In this document: piece after piece, positions 9,371-17,063 of the stretch | Position numbering within the stretch: position 1 is the first letter of the stretch | Layout: each line of letters starts with the position of its first letter | NCBI RefSeq assembly: GCF_003264115.1 | Contig: NZ_CP021912.1 | Location: forward strand, 2,277,001 to 2,341,000 | Direction of reading: 5' to 3' | DNA: 64,000 nt | DNA from: Erythrobacter sp. KY5 | GTDB taxonomy: Bacteria; Pseudomonadota; Alphaproteobacteria; Sphingomonadales; Sphingomonadaceae | The notes under the pieces: generated by a model | What the model was told of the DNA's origin: nothing | The model's input: only the letters and a program-made list of their open reading frames with translations | Database searches by the model: none | Made by a program: the position numbers and the translations under genes

Positions 9371-11013
9371 ATGTTCGGATAGTTCGGACCACCGCCGCCT
9401 TCGGGCGTGACCCAGTTGATGTTCTGGTTCGGGTCCTTGATGTCGCAGGTCTTGCAGTGGACGCAGTTTTGCGAGTTGATCTGAAACTTGGCTTCCTTGC
9501 CCTCTTCCAGGATCCACTCATAAACGCCCGCCGGGCAATAGCGTGCCGAAGGACCGCCGAAGACCTTCAGCTCGCTTTCGCGCTGCAAGTCGCGGTCGCC
9601 GACCTGCAGGTGGACCGGTTGGTCCTCCGCATGGTTGGTAAAGCTGAAGGCGACATTGGTGAGGCGGTCGAAACTGATGACGCCATCGGGCTTGGGATAA
9701 TCGATCTTCGGATACAGATCAGCGCGGCCCGTCATGGTGTGGTCCTTGTGGTGCTTCATGCTGATCGGCAGACCGATCTTGAGTGTACGCATCCACATAT
9801 CAATCCCGGCAAGCGCAGTGCCGATATCGCCGCCATACTTGGCGACGGCAGGCTGCGCGTTCTGGACCTTCTTGAGTTCATCCGCGATCCAGCTGGAACG
9901 GACAGCCGCATCGTAATCCATCAGCTCTGTTTTCTCATCCCCGGCAGCGATCGCAGCCGCGATGCTTTCGGCAGCCAGCATACCGCTCTTCATCGCGGTG
10001 TGACTTCCCTTGATGCGGGGCACGTTGACGAAGCCAGCCGCGCAGCCGATCAGCGCGCCGCCCGGGAAGGCGAGCTTGGGTACGGACTGCCAGCCACCTT
10101 CATTGATGGCCCGCGCGCCGTAAGCGACGCGAGTACCGCCTTCGAGATATTCGCTGATCGCAGGATGCTGCTTCCAGCGCTGGAATTCCTGATACGGCGA
10201 CACCCACGGGTTCTTGTAATCGAGCGCGGTTACAAAGCCGAGCGCAACCTGCCCGTTAGCCTGATGGTAGAGGAAGCCCCCTCCCCAGCTGTCGCTTTCC
10301 GTAAGCGGCCAGCCTTGCGTGTGAATTACGCGGCCGGGCACGTGCTTCTTGGGATCGATGTCCCAAAGCTCCTTGATGCCAAGGCCATAAACCTGTGGCT
10401 GGCAATCAGCTTCAAGGTCGTACTTCGCCTTCATCAATTTGGTGAGCGAACCGCGCGCGCCCTCGGCGAAGAGCGTGTACTTGGCGTGGATTTCCATGCC
10501 GGGCTGATAATCCGGTTTCTGCGTGCCATCGGCGGCGATGCCCATGTCCTGCGTTATGACGCCCGAGACGCGGCCCTGCTCATCGAAGATCGGAGCCGAC
10601 GCCGGGAAGCCGGGGAACACCATAACGCCAAGAGCTTCTGCCTGCTCACCAAGCCAGCGGGTCATGTTGCCGAGCGAGCCGGTGTAGCAACCGTGGTTGC
10701 TCATCAGAGGCGGCATGATCGCATGCGGGAGCGAAGTCTTCCCAGACTTGGACAGAACCCAGTGCCAGTTGTCGGTCACCGGGGTCTGTGCCATCGGGCA
10801 ATCCATGTCGCGCCAATCGGGGAACAGTTCGTCCAACGCCTTGGGATCGACCACCGCGCCCGAGAGAATATGCGCCCCGATTTCAGAGCCTTTCTCAAGC
10901 ACGACAACCTCAAGCTCTTCATTGATCTGCTTGAGTTTGATCGCAGCGGTCAGGCCAGCCGGCCCGCCACCCACAATCACGACATCGCATGGCATTGATT
11001 CGCGTTCGCTCAT
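9367..11013 (-). CDS. Electron transfer flavoprotein-ubiquinone oxidoreductase
   Basis: 548 aa from MSERESMPCDVVIVGGGPAG (ATG 11013). The FAD dinucleotide loop VIVGGGPAGLTAAIKL is at the N-terminus; the ubiquinone-binding and membrane-association region follows (AGFVNVPRIKGSHTAMKSGM), and the C-terminal ferredoxin-like part has NCVHCKTCDIKDPNQNINWV plus the earlier YCPAGVYEW cysteine, which together bind the [4Fe-4S] cluster. It passes electrons from ETF, reduced by acyl-CoA and related dehydrogenases, to ubiquinone at the inner membrane. It heads the minus-strand group with ispE (GTGA overlap). Confidence 0.97.
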   Translation of the reverse strand: MSERESMPCDVVIVGGGPAGLTAAIKLKQINEELEVVVLEKGSEIGAHILSGAVVDPKALDELFPDWRDMDCPMAQTPVTDNWHWVLSKSGKTSLPHAIMPPLMSNHGCYTGSLGNMTRWLGEQAEALGVMVFPGFPASAPIFDEQGRVSGVITQDMGIAADGTQKPDYQPGMEIHAKYTLFAEGARGSLTKLMKAKYDLEADCQPQVYGLGIKELWDIDPKKHVPGRVIHTQGWPLTESDSWGGGFLYHQANGQVALGFVTALDYKNPWVSPYQEFQRWKQHPAISEYLEGGTRVAYGARAINEGGWQSVPKLAFPGGALIGCAAGFVNVPRIKGSHTAMKSGMLAAESIAAAIAAGDEKTELMDYDAAVRSSWIADELKKVQNAQPAVAKYGGDIGTALAGIDMWMRTLKIGLPISMKHHKDHTMTGRADLYPKIDYPKPDGVISFDRLTNVAFSFTNHAEDQPVHLQVGDRDLQRESELKVFGGPSARYCPAGVYEWILEEGKEAKFQINSQNCVHCKTCDIKDPNQNINWVTPEGGGGPNYPNM

Positions 11014-11116
11014 CGGCTTTCGTACCTCAAAGTGTTTGTGCGCACTCGTTTGCGCATATCTGTCGCAATGCACTTGCTAAGGAGGGGTCCGACAGTCAAG
11101 GCCTGCCTTAAAGACT

Positions 11117-11890
11117 ATGAACGCACCTGCATCTTCATTGAAAGCCGAACTGGAAGCCGCGATGGATTGGTGGCGGATGGCCGGTGTCGATTGCGACTTC
11201 ACCGACGACGCTACGGATTGGCTAGGTAGCGAAGCACCGGCGATTGCTCGCGACGACGGGCCACGCGCACCTGAAAGCCGCAAATCGACGGCGTCAGAAC
11301 CTGCACCGGCGCCCAAGTCCAAAATCACGCGCAATGATCTTTTGGGTGCCAGTCCGCCCACTACACTCGAAGAATTCCGCGAGTTCTGGCTGCAAACGCC
11401 GGGCCTCGACGCGATCGGACCGCGTGGGCGCGTTGCACCGCGGGGCGTGGCGCAGCCTGAGCTCATGGTGATTGTCCTCGACCCGGAAGAGCGGGATAGC
11501 GACAGCCTTCTCAAGGGACCATGCGGGCAACTGCTCGGCAATATCCTGCGCGCAATGGGGATCGATGAAAGCGCGGTTTATCTCGCATCCTCGCTTCCCC
11601 GGCACACACCCATGGCCGATACGACATCCATCGCTGCCTGCGGCATGGATGCGGTCACCGCGCATCACATTGCTCTGGTGGCTCCAAAGCGCGTGATCGC
11701 CTTTGGTTCGAGCATCCCGCCGTTAATTGGGCACGAGTTAACGAAAGACATCTCGTCTTTACGTCAAATCAACCATGAGAAGCGAAGTGTACCGCTGATG
11801 GTGAGCGAAGGGCTGGATGCCATGATGGCGATGCCCCGGCTCAAAGCCCGGTTTTGGCGGAGATGGATGGAATGGTCAGCCGATCTATGA
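11117..11890 (+). CDS. Divergent uracil-DNA glycosylase superfamily protein
   Basis: A 257-aa protein with a low-complexity linker (residues about 45-70) followed by a domain resembling family 4/5 UDGs: the KGPCGQLLGNILRAMGIDESAVYLASSLP stretch matches the pattern G-x-x-G-x-LL...L...G-x-x...VY, and RVIAFGSSIPPLIG matches the VLALG strand. The first UDG motif (normally GExPG with Asp/Asn) reads VIVLDPEERDSDS, and the four cluster cysteines of family-4 enzymes are absent, so DNA-glycosylase activity is doubtful. ATG 11117 start; its stop overlaps the next start as ATGA. DNA repair role is inference only. Confidence 0.65.
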   Translation: MNAPASSLKAELEAAMDWWRMAGVDCDFTDDATDWLGSEAPAIARDDGPRAPESRKSTASEPAPAPKSKITRNDLLGASPPTTLEEFREFWLQTPGLDAIGPRGRVAPRGVAQPELMVIVLDPEERDSDSLLKGPCGQLLGNILRAMGIDESAVYLASSLPRHTPMADTTSIAACGMDAVTAHHIALVAPKRVIAFGSSIPPLIGHELTKDISSLRQINHEKRSVPLMVSEGLDAMMAMPRLKARFWRRWMEWSADL

Positions 11891-13653
11891 TGAATTACGG
11901 TTTGCGAGCTTCGATTGTCGGGTTCGCTGCGGCTTCAACCTTTGCCCTTGCCTCTGCCGCCTCAGCACAGTCTTCGAACATGGTGGCGCATTATGATCGC
12001 AGCGACACTGCGAATGCCGCGGTTCCTCAGGTTCTGACCACCGACGAGCGCGAGCATTACCGCTCGCTGTTTGCCGCTATCGACAGCCAGAATTGGGACG
12101 ATGTTCGTGTGCGGCTTGATCGGCGTGACGATGGCGTTCTCAACCAGATCGCAGTGGCTGAGTTCTACACACACGCCAACAGTCCCCGTGTTTCCTCGGA
12201 GCAGGTCGCGCAGTGGTTTGAGGATGGCGTCGATTTGCCGCAGGCAGAGCAGCTTGGCCGGATCGGTGCCAATCGCGGCCTTGAATGGATGCCGCAGCTT
12301 CCAGAAGCGCAAAGCTTTGCCCGCCAACCTTCAGCCTCCAGGCGCATTCGTCCACGCAGCATCGACGATGGTTCGATTGCGCCGCGCTCGAAGGAAGCGA
12401 TCCTCAGCGCGATCCGCGACGACGACCCTGTCAATGCACACGCACAGCTTGTCGAGATCGACCCCTATCTCAGTGCCGAAGCGCGCGCTGAATGGCGGCA
12501 GCGAGTGGCGTGGAGTTACTATATCGAGAACGACGATCGCAACGCTCTCATGTTGGCGCAGACGGTCTCCGAAGGTTCAGGCCCCTGGGTGGCAGAAGGC
12601 GAATGGGTCGCGGGCCTTGCATCCTGGCGACTGGGCGACTGTTCGCTGTCGGCTGACGCGTTCGAGCGAGCCGCTTACCAATCCACCAATGTCGAGCTCA
12701 CATCGGCTGCGCATTACTGGGCGTACCGCGCGCTTGTGAGGTGCGGCGATCCAGAGCGTGCGCAGCGCCACCTCGATGCGGCGTCGCGCTATGACGAGAC
12801 GCTGTATGGCATGCTGGCCATCGACCAGCTGGGTATCGACCTTCCTGCGGCTGCGCCGGCAGAGCCATTCAGCAGCACCGACTGGAACGCGATCTCCGAC
12901 CGCAAAAACGTCCGCGTTGCGACCGCCCTTGTCGAGATCGGACGCCATGGCCTCGCCGATGAGGTGCTTCGACACGAAGCGCGGATCGGTCGGGCGCAGG
13001 ACTATCCCGCAATCGCGCGCCTTGCGCGGACACTGGGCCTTCCCTCGACACAGCTGTTCATGGCTCACTACACCCCTTACGGAGTGCGTGCTGACCGCTC
13101 GCTGCTGTATCCCGTCGCCGGATGGCAGCCACGCACAGGTTGGCGTGTCGATCCCTCGCTTGCCTTTGCGCACGCCCTTCAGGAATCGGGTTTCCGCACC
13201 CGCGCAGTCAGCCCGGCCAATGCGCGAGGGCTCATGCAGATCACCCCGATCACCGTTCGCGAGCATGCCCCGCGCCTCAACATGAGCGCTTCCTATGTCG
13301 ACCTCGACGACCCGGAAGTGAACCTCGCATTCGGTCAGCGCAATCTTGAGATGCTGCGCGACAATCCGGCGACGCAGGGCCTGTTGCCCAAGATCATGGC
13401 CGCCTACAACGCAGGGCTCTCGCCGATCAGCCGCTGGAACTCCGAGATCAACGATCAGGGCGATCCGCTGCTCTGGATGGAGTCGATCCCCTATTGGGAG
13501 ACGCGCGGCTATGTCTCTATCGTCATGCGCAACTACTGGATGTACGAACGCGCCGCAGGTGTTGCCTCGCCCAGCCGCCGTGCGCTGGCGCAAGGCGAAT
13601 GGCCCCTTTTCCCCGGCGCCGCCCGCTCCCGCTCGGCCAGCCTCGAGCGTTGA
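11887..13653 (+). CDS. Secreted soluble lytic murein transglycosylase
   Basis: 588 aa when started at ATG 11887 (ATGA overlap with the UDG-like gene), giving a signal peptide MMNYGLRASIVGFAAASTFALASAASA with cleavage after ASA. An alpha-superhelical domain made of TPR-like repeats (about 60-400) precedes a C-terminal SLT domain with AHALQESGFRTRAVSPANARGLMQI, where the Glu of QESGF is the catalytic acid, and KIMAAYNAGLSPISRW. The layout is that of Slt70: cleavage of the glycan strand of peptidoglycan in the periplasm with formation of 1,6-anhydro ends. MoaB follows 14 bp downstream. Confidence 0.93.
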   Translation: MMNYGLRASIVGFAAASTFALASAASAQSSNMVAHYDRSDTANAAVPQVLTTDEREHYRSLFAAIDSQNWDDVRVRLDRRDDGVLNQIAVAEFYTHANSPRVSSEQVAQWFEDGVDLPQAEQLGRIGANRGLEWMPQLPEAQSFARQPSASRRIRPRSIDDGSIAPRSKEAILSAIRDDDPVNAHAQLVEIDPYLSAEARAEWRQRVAWSYYIENDDRNALMLAQTVSEGSGPWVAEGEWVAGLASWRLGDCSLSADAFERAAYQSTNVELTSAAHYWAYRALVRCGDPERAQRHLDAASRYDETLYGMLAIDQLGIDLPAAAPAEPFSSTDWNAISDRKNVRVATALVEIGRHGLADEVLRHEARIGRAQDYPAIARLARTLGLPSTQLFMAHYTPYGVRADRSLLYPVAGWQPRTGWRVDPSLAFAHALQESGFRTRAVSPANARGLMQITPITVREHAPRLNMSASYVDLDDPEVNLAFGQRNLEMLRDNPATQGLLPKIMAAYNAGLSPISRWNSEINDQGDPLLWMESIPYWETRGYVSIVMRNYWMYERAAGVASPSRRALAQGEWPLFPGAARSRSASLER

Positions 13654-13667
13654 GGCAGGCTGACGCA

Positions 13668-14198
13668 ATGGCGATTGACGAGACCCTTCCCTTCACCCCG
13701 ATCAACATCGCTGTTCTGACCGTCTCCGACACCCGCACGCGCGACGACGACACGTCCGGCGACATACTCGCCGCAAGGATCGAGGCCGCCGGTCACACCA
13801 TCGCCGAACGCGCCATCATCAAGGACGATGCGATCCTGCTCGTCGACGAGATCGAGAGCTGGATCGACAACCCGAAGATCGACGCGATCATCTCGACCGG
13901 TGGCACTGGCCTGACTGGCCGTGATGTCACTCCCGAAGCGCTTTCGCGTATCGATGGCGGTCGCGACATTCCCGGCTTTGGCGAGCTGTTCCGCTGGATC
14001 AGCTACAAGACCATCGGAACCAGCACCGTCCAGTCACGCGCCTGCGCCATCGTTGCGCGGGGCACTTACATCTTCGCGCTTCCCGGTTCTAACGGAGCGG
14101 TCAAGGATGGCTGGGACGGCATCCTTGCCGAACAACTCGACAGCCGCAACAGGCCATGCAATTTCGTCGAGCTGATGCCCAGATTGCGCGAATCCTGA
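13668..14198 (+). CDS. moaB: Molybdenum cofactor biosynthesis protein B
   Basis: 176 aa from ATG 13668. MogA/MoaB fold motifs are clear: [39 protein letters not shown] (the molybdopterin-binding GGTG loop), [20 protein letters not shown] and [16 protein letters not shown]. It acts in the cytoplasm in molybdopterin adenylylation or related steps of Moco synthesis. No other moa genes are in the window. It starts 14 bp after the transglycosylase gene. Confidence 0.94.
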   Translation: MAIDETLPFTPINIAVLTVSDTRTRDDDTSGDILAARIEAAGHTIAERAIIKDDAILLVDEIESWIDNPKIDAIISTGGTGLTGRDVTPEALSRIDGGRDIPGFGELFRWISYKTIGTSTVQSRACAIVARGTYIFALPGSNGAVKDGWDGILAEQLDSRNRPCNFVELMPRLRES

Positions 14199-14208
14199 AG
14201 TCTAGCGT

Positions 14209-14263
14209 TTTTAGCACTTTGCTTGAGAAGTGGACCGCATGTTACACGGTCCTGGTGCTAAAA
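14209..14263. other. Nested inverted-repeat element downstream of moaB
   Basis: Two stems are nested: an outer perfect 9-bp pair (TTTTAGCAC at 14209-14217 with GTGCTAAAA at 14255-14263) and an inner perfect 6-bp pair (GGACCG at 14232-14237 with CGGTCC at 14247-14252). No uridine tract follows on either strand, so it is not a standard intrinsic terminator. It sits 10 bp after moaB and about 80 bp before the promoter of the radical SAM gene. Function unknown. Confidence 0.5.
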
Positions 14264-14340
14264 TCTGTCCTCCTTCCGAATGCCTGTTTTCCATGTGGTT
14301 CTCATGCCTTTTCGTGCGCCATGTAGGAAAGCGAAAACGG

Positions 14341-14372
14341 GTGACATGAGCGTGCATGTTCCTTATATGTTC
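14341..14372 (+). promoter_or_regulatory. Promoter with overlapping LexA box for the radical SAM gene
   Basis: A perfect GTTC-N7-GTTC sequence lies at 14358-14372 (GTTCCTTATATGTTC), the direct-repeat LexA operator typical of alphaproteobacteria. It overlaps a TTATAT (-10-like) at 14363-14368, spaced 16 bp from GTGACA (-35-like) at 14341-14346. Transcription would begin at about 14375, and the ATG is at 14378, so the transcript may be leaderless; no Shine-Dalgarno sequence is seen before the ATG. The operator position is as expected for direct repression. Confidence 0.7.
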
Positions 14373-14377
14373 CACCC

Positions 14378-15466
14378 ATGCGGACACCCGACCATCCCGA
14401 TTTTGAACGCGGACGCGGCGCTGCTTCAGGTGATGTCTCGACCCGCTTCGGCCTCGCCACGCGGGATACAGATGGCGACTGGCGCGATCATATGGAGGCG
14501 TTGGACGGACCGCCGATAAAATTGCGCACGACGGTGACAGAGGAACGCCCGAAAACGATCCTCACCTTCAACAAATCGCCCGATGTCCCCTTCGACCGAT
14601 CAATCAACGCCTATCGCGGGTGCGAGCATGGCTGCATCTACTGTTTCGCGCGCCCTACCCACGCCTATCACGACCTGTCGCCGGGCCTCGATTTCGAAAC
14701 GCAATTGTTTGCCAAACCCAATGCGGGCGAGCTTCTTCGCGAAACTCTGGCGAAGCGGAAATACCTCCCGAAACCCATCGCGCTGGGCACCAACACCGAC
14801 CCCTATCAACCGATCGAGAAGCGATATCGTATCACTCGCGATATCCTCGAAGTGTGTCTGGAGGCGCGGCATCCGGTCACCATCACGACCAAGTCCGACC
14901 GGGTTATCCGCGATGCTGACCTGCTTGAGGAATTGGCGCAATGCAAACTGGTGGCGGTGGCGATTTCGGTCACGACGCTTGACCCCATCCTTTCGGGCAA
15001 GCTCGAACCGCGCTGCCCTGCCCCGGCCAAGCGGATCGCGGCGCTTGGCAAGCTGGCAAGTCTCGGCGTGCCGGTCCATTGTTCGATCTCGCCCATCATT
15101 CCGGCGATCACCGACGAATTCATGGAAAGCATAATCGAACGTGTCGCTGCGCTGGGCGTTCAGAGCATCGGCTGGATACCGCTGCGCCTGCCGCACGAAG
15201 TGTCGCCGCTGTTCCGCGAATGGCTTGACGTTCACTACCCCGAGCGTGCGGGTAAGGTTATGAGCATCGTTCGCTCAATCAGGCAAGGGCGCGACAACGA
15301 TCCCGATTTCTTCACACGCATGAAACCGTCAGGCGTCTGGGCGGACCTTCTTCGAACGCGGTTCCGCGTCGCATGCAAGCGCGCCGGTATCGGGAGGCCT
15401 GGTTTTGAGCTTGATTGCTCGCAGTTCAGGCCTCCTGAAACCGGTGGTCAGTTGAGCCTATTCTGA
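14378..15466 (+). CDS. PA0069-family radical SAM protein (spore photoproduct lyase-like)
   Basis: 362 aa. The radical SAM cluster motif is NAYRGCEHGCIYCFARPTH (C-x3-C-x2-C). An N-terminal RGRGAASGDVSTRF and EERPKTILTFNKSPDVPFD are characteristic of the PA0069 group, which is related to spore photoproduct lyase and binds [4Fe-4S] and SAM. The C-terminus LDCSQFRPPETGGQLSLF is also conserved in the group. The start at 14378 is needed to include the RGRGA segment. A LexA operator directly in front suggests induction by DNA damage. The chemical reaction is not established for the family; a DNA repair role is an inference. Confidence 0.9.
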   Translation: MRTPDHPDFERGRGAASGDVSTRFGLATRDTDGDWRDHMEALDGPPIKLRTTVTEERPKTILTFNKSPDVPFDRSINAYRGCEHGCIYCFARPTHAYHDLSPGLDFETQLFAKPNAGELLRETLAKRKYLPKPIALGTNTDPYQPIEKRYRITRDILEVCLEARHPVTITTKSDRVIRDADLLEELAQCKLVAVAISVTTLDPILSGKLEPRCPAPAKRIAALGKLASLGVPVHCSISPIIPAITDEFMESIIERVAALGVQSIGWIPLRLPHEVSPLFREWLDVHYPERAGKVMSIVRSIRQGRDNDPDFFTRMKPSGVWADLLRTRFRVACKRAGIGRPGFELDCSQFRPPETGGQLSLF

Positions 15467-15562
15467 GCGAGACTAATTGTCACGTGATTGTCGTATACTT
15501 CAGCTCGTCGCACTCTTTACAAGAAATTAACTAAATTGGATGTTTAATTACCAGTGCTGATG

Positions 15563-15572
15563 ACCAATTGGT
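15563..15572. promoter_or_regulatory. Perfect palindrome upstream of the 50-aa ORF
   Basis: ACCAATTGGT is a perfect 10-bp palindrome ending 19 bp before the start codon of the small Arg-rich protein, in an AT-rich 125-bp spacer after the radical SAM gene. It could be a repressor site; there is no further evidence. Confidence 0.3.
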
Positions 15573-15591
15573 ACATTCGGGGGAGACGAGT

Positions 15592-15744
15592 ATGACCACG
15601 ACATCAACTACCAGCGAGGGCGGTGCATCGGACCGTCGCGTATCGGATCGACGTTCAGGCGATCGTCGCAAGTCCAACACCCCATATGACGGCCCGGAGC
15701 GGCGCAAGTATGTTCGGCGATCAGGCGAAGAACGCCGCGCATAA
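15592..15744 (+). CDS. Small Arg-rich DRR-repeat protein
   Basis: A 50-aa ORF, MTTTSTTSEGGASDRRVSDR..., with a strong ribosome site (GGGGGAGACGAGT just before ATG 15592). The protein consists largely of repeated (S/G)DRR units (three copies at residues 13-26), then GPERRK and SGEERRA. Such DRR...GPERR tails occur in other alphaproteobacterial proteins, but I know no function for the stand-alone form. It has its own AT-rich upstream region and is followed by a hairpin, so it is probably an independent gene. Charge suggests nucleic-acid, membrane or protein interaction. Confidence 0.65.
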   Translation: MTTTSTTSEGGASDRRVSDRRSGDRRKSNTPYDGPERRKYVRRSGEERRA

Positions 15745-15763
15745 TTCTAGACGATAAATCGGC

Positions 15764-15783
15764 GGTCGCCGAGTTCGGCGGCC
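15764..15783. terminator. Hairpin between convergent genes
   Basis: GGTCGCCG (15764-15771), loop AGTT, CGGCGGCC (15776-15783) pair over 8 bp with one G-U. It lies between the end of the 50-aa gene (+) and the end of the universal stress protein gene (-). A T-rich stretch (GATTTATCG) follows only on the minus strand, so it is most likely the terminator of the stress protein gene. Confidence 0.5.
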
Positions 15784-15819
15784 GTCTGGACACTCTGATC
15801 TCCTGACGCTTCGCCGCTA

Positions 15820-16650
15820 TCAGTGTTCGGCATCGGCGGAATTGATCACCAGCGTATCGGCATCGAGATAACGCAGCAGCTCGCTTGTCACGCTGCCGAT
15901 TGTCGCCTGTTTGAAGCCGCTTGTCCCGTGGCTGCCAACGACGACGAGCGCGTCCGGATTGACCGCAATCGCCTGTCGCAAGGCATCGCATGCATCACCC
16001 TGGATCACTTCGCTGGTCGCATCGGCGAGGCGCCCCTCCCGCTCGGCCAGCCCGGCCATGAATTCGGCGAGCTTTTTGTTGTGATCGCGCTCGACTTCGT
16101 CGGCTGCATACGCGTCCTTGTTGAATGCCCTGAACGGGACCTGCCATGCGTTGACCACGTGCACCTTGACTTCGGGGAACATCCGTGCGGCGGTCAGGAT
16201 CGCGTGCGCCGATCCGGGCGAGAAGTCGGTCCCGGCCACGATCTCTCGATACTCCGTGTGGGCGCGCAGCTTGACCACCAGAACCGGCTTCGTGGTGGAT
16301 CGGAGGATGTAATCTACGGCCGTGCCAAGGAAATAGTCGCCAAGCGTGTTGTAGCGCGCCGGTCCCAGACAGAGCATATCCACGCCCTGTTTGTCGCAGG
16401 ATATCGCAATCGCCTTGGTCGGGGTTCCGCTCGGGTAGAGGAACTTCACCTCGCCAGCGACAGGTTGCAACCCGGATGAAAGCCGCATCTTGCGATTGAG
16501 ATCGTCCATGTCGGGCGGATCGTCCGCCGCAAGATTGGTCGCATGGATTACAAGCAATTTGCCACCCATCTGCTTTTGAAGAAGCTTTGCGCGATCGACC
16601 GCCCGGTCCGCTCTCGGGCTGAAATCCGTGGCGACGGCAATGGTTGGCAT
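15820..16650 (-). CDS. Tandem universal stress protein (two UspA domains)
   Basis: 276 aa, start MPTIAVATDFSPRADRAVDR (ATG 16650). Two UspA domains, about 1-140 and 141-276. The second has the ATP-binding signature GSHGTSGFKQATIGSVTSELL (G-x2-G-x9-G-S), while the corresponding stretch in the first (GPARYNTLGDYFLGTAVDYI) is degenerate, as is common in tandem proteins where one half binds ATP. Cytoplasmic stress protein, often induced in stationary phase or by oxidative stress. It is divergent from the subtilase gene across a 413-bp spacer. Confidence 0.92.
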   Translation of the reverse strand: MPTIAVATDFSPRADRAVDRAKLLQKQMGGKLLVIHATNLAADDPPDMDDLNRKMRLSSGLQPVAGEVKFLYPSGTPTKAIAISCDKQGVDMLCLGPARYNTLGDYFLGTAVDYILRSTTKPVLVVKLRAHTEYREIVAGTDFSPGSAHAILTAARMFPEVKVHVVNAWQVPFRAFNKDAYAADEVERDHNKKLAEFMAGLAEREGRLADATSEVIQGDACDALRQAIAVNPDALVVVGSHGTSGFKQATIGSVTSELLRYLDADTLVINSADAEH

Positions 16651-17063
16651 GGTGTTTCTCCGCTGGTTTCAATGTGACGCGAACCTAGCCAAGAGCACGA
16701 TGGCGGGCAATTTCGAAGACCCTCTGCCGGGTGGCTTAGGCCGCGAGTTCGGCTGAAACCAACATTGTTCGACACTTTACCGGCGGCAAAGTTGCACTCC
16801 ATAAGTCGCAGTAGAGAAATGAATGTAGTTTGGTTAATATAACTGTAAACTAACTACTATTCTGTGTCTGAACACGAAATGTCGATTCTATACCATCATT
16901 CTATAATACAAATCCATACAATCCGATTCGGTCATTATAAGACAAGTAGCCTTAACTTCCCATACATCTTGGGATCGATGACCTATGCGTGATTGCAACG
17001 AGAGGGAACAATAAAGGTCGCTCAATCACTTGTTCTACAATAATCCAAAACAGGAACAGGATC
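16651..17063. other. AT-rich 413-bp intergenic region
   Basis: No convincing coding frame on either strand. From about 16800 to 17040 base composition is strikingly AT-rich compared with the rest of the window. It holds an imperfect dyad at 16825-16857 (GTAGTTTGGTTA against TAAACTAACTAC, with GTTA-ATA-TAAC at the centre). It must contain the promoters of the stress protein (leftward) and the subtilase module (rightward); the ribosome site AGGAACAGG lies just before the ATG at 17064. Confidence 0.6.

Noticed and set aside
9457..10998. A 513-codon open frame opposite the ETF-QO gene
   Set aside because: Same reason; no recognisable motif and no ribosome site.
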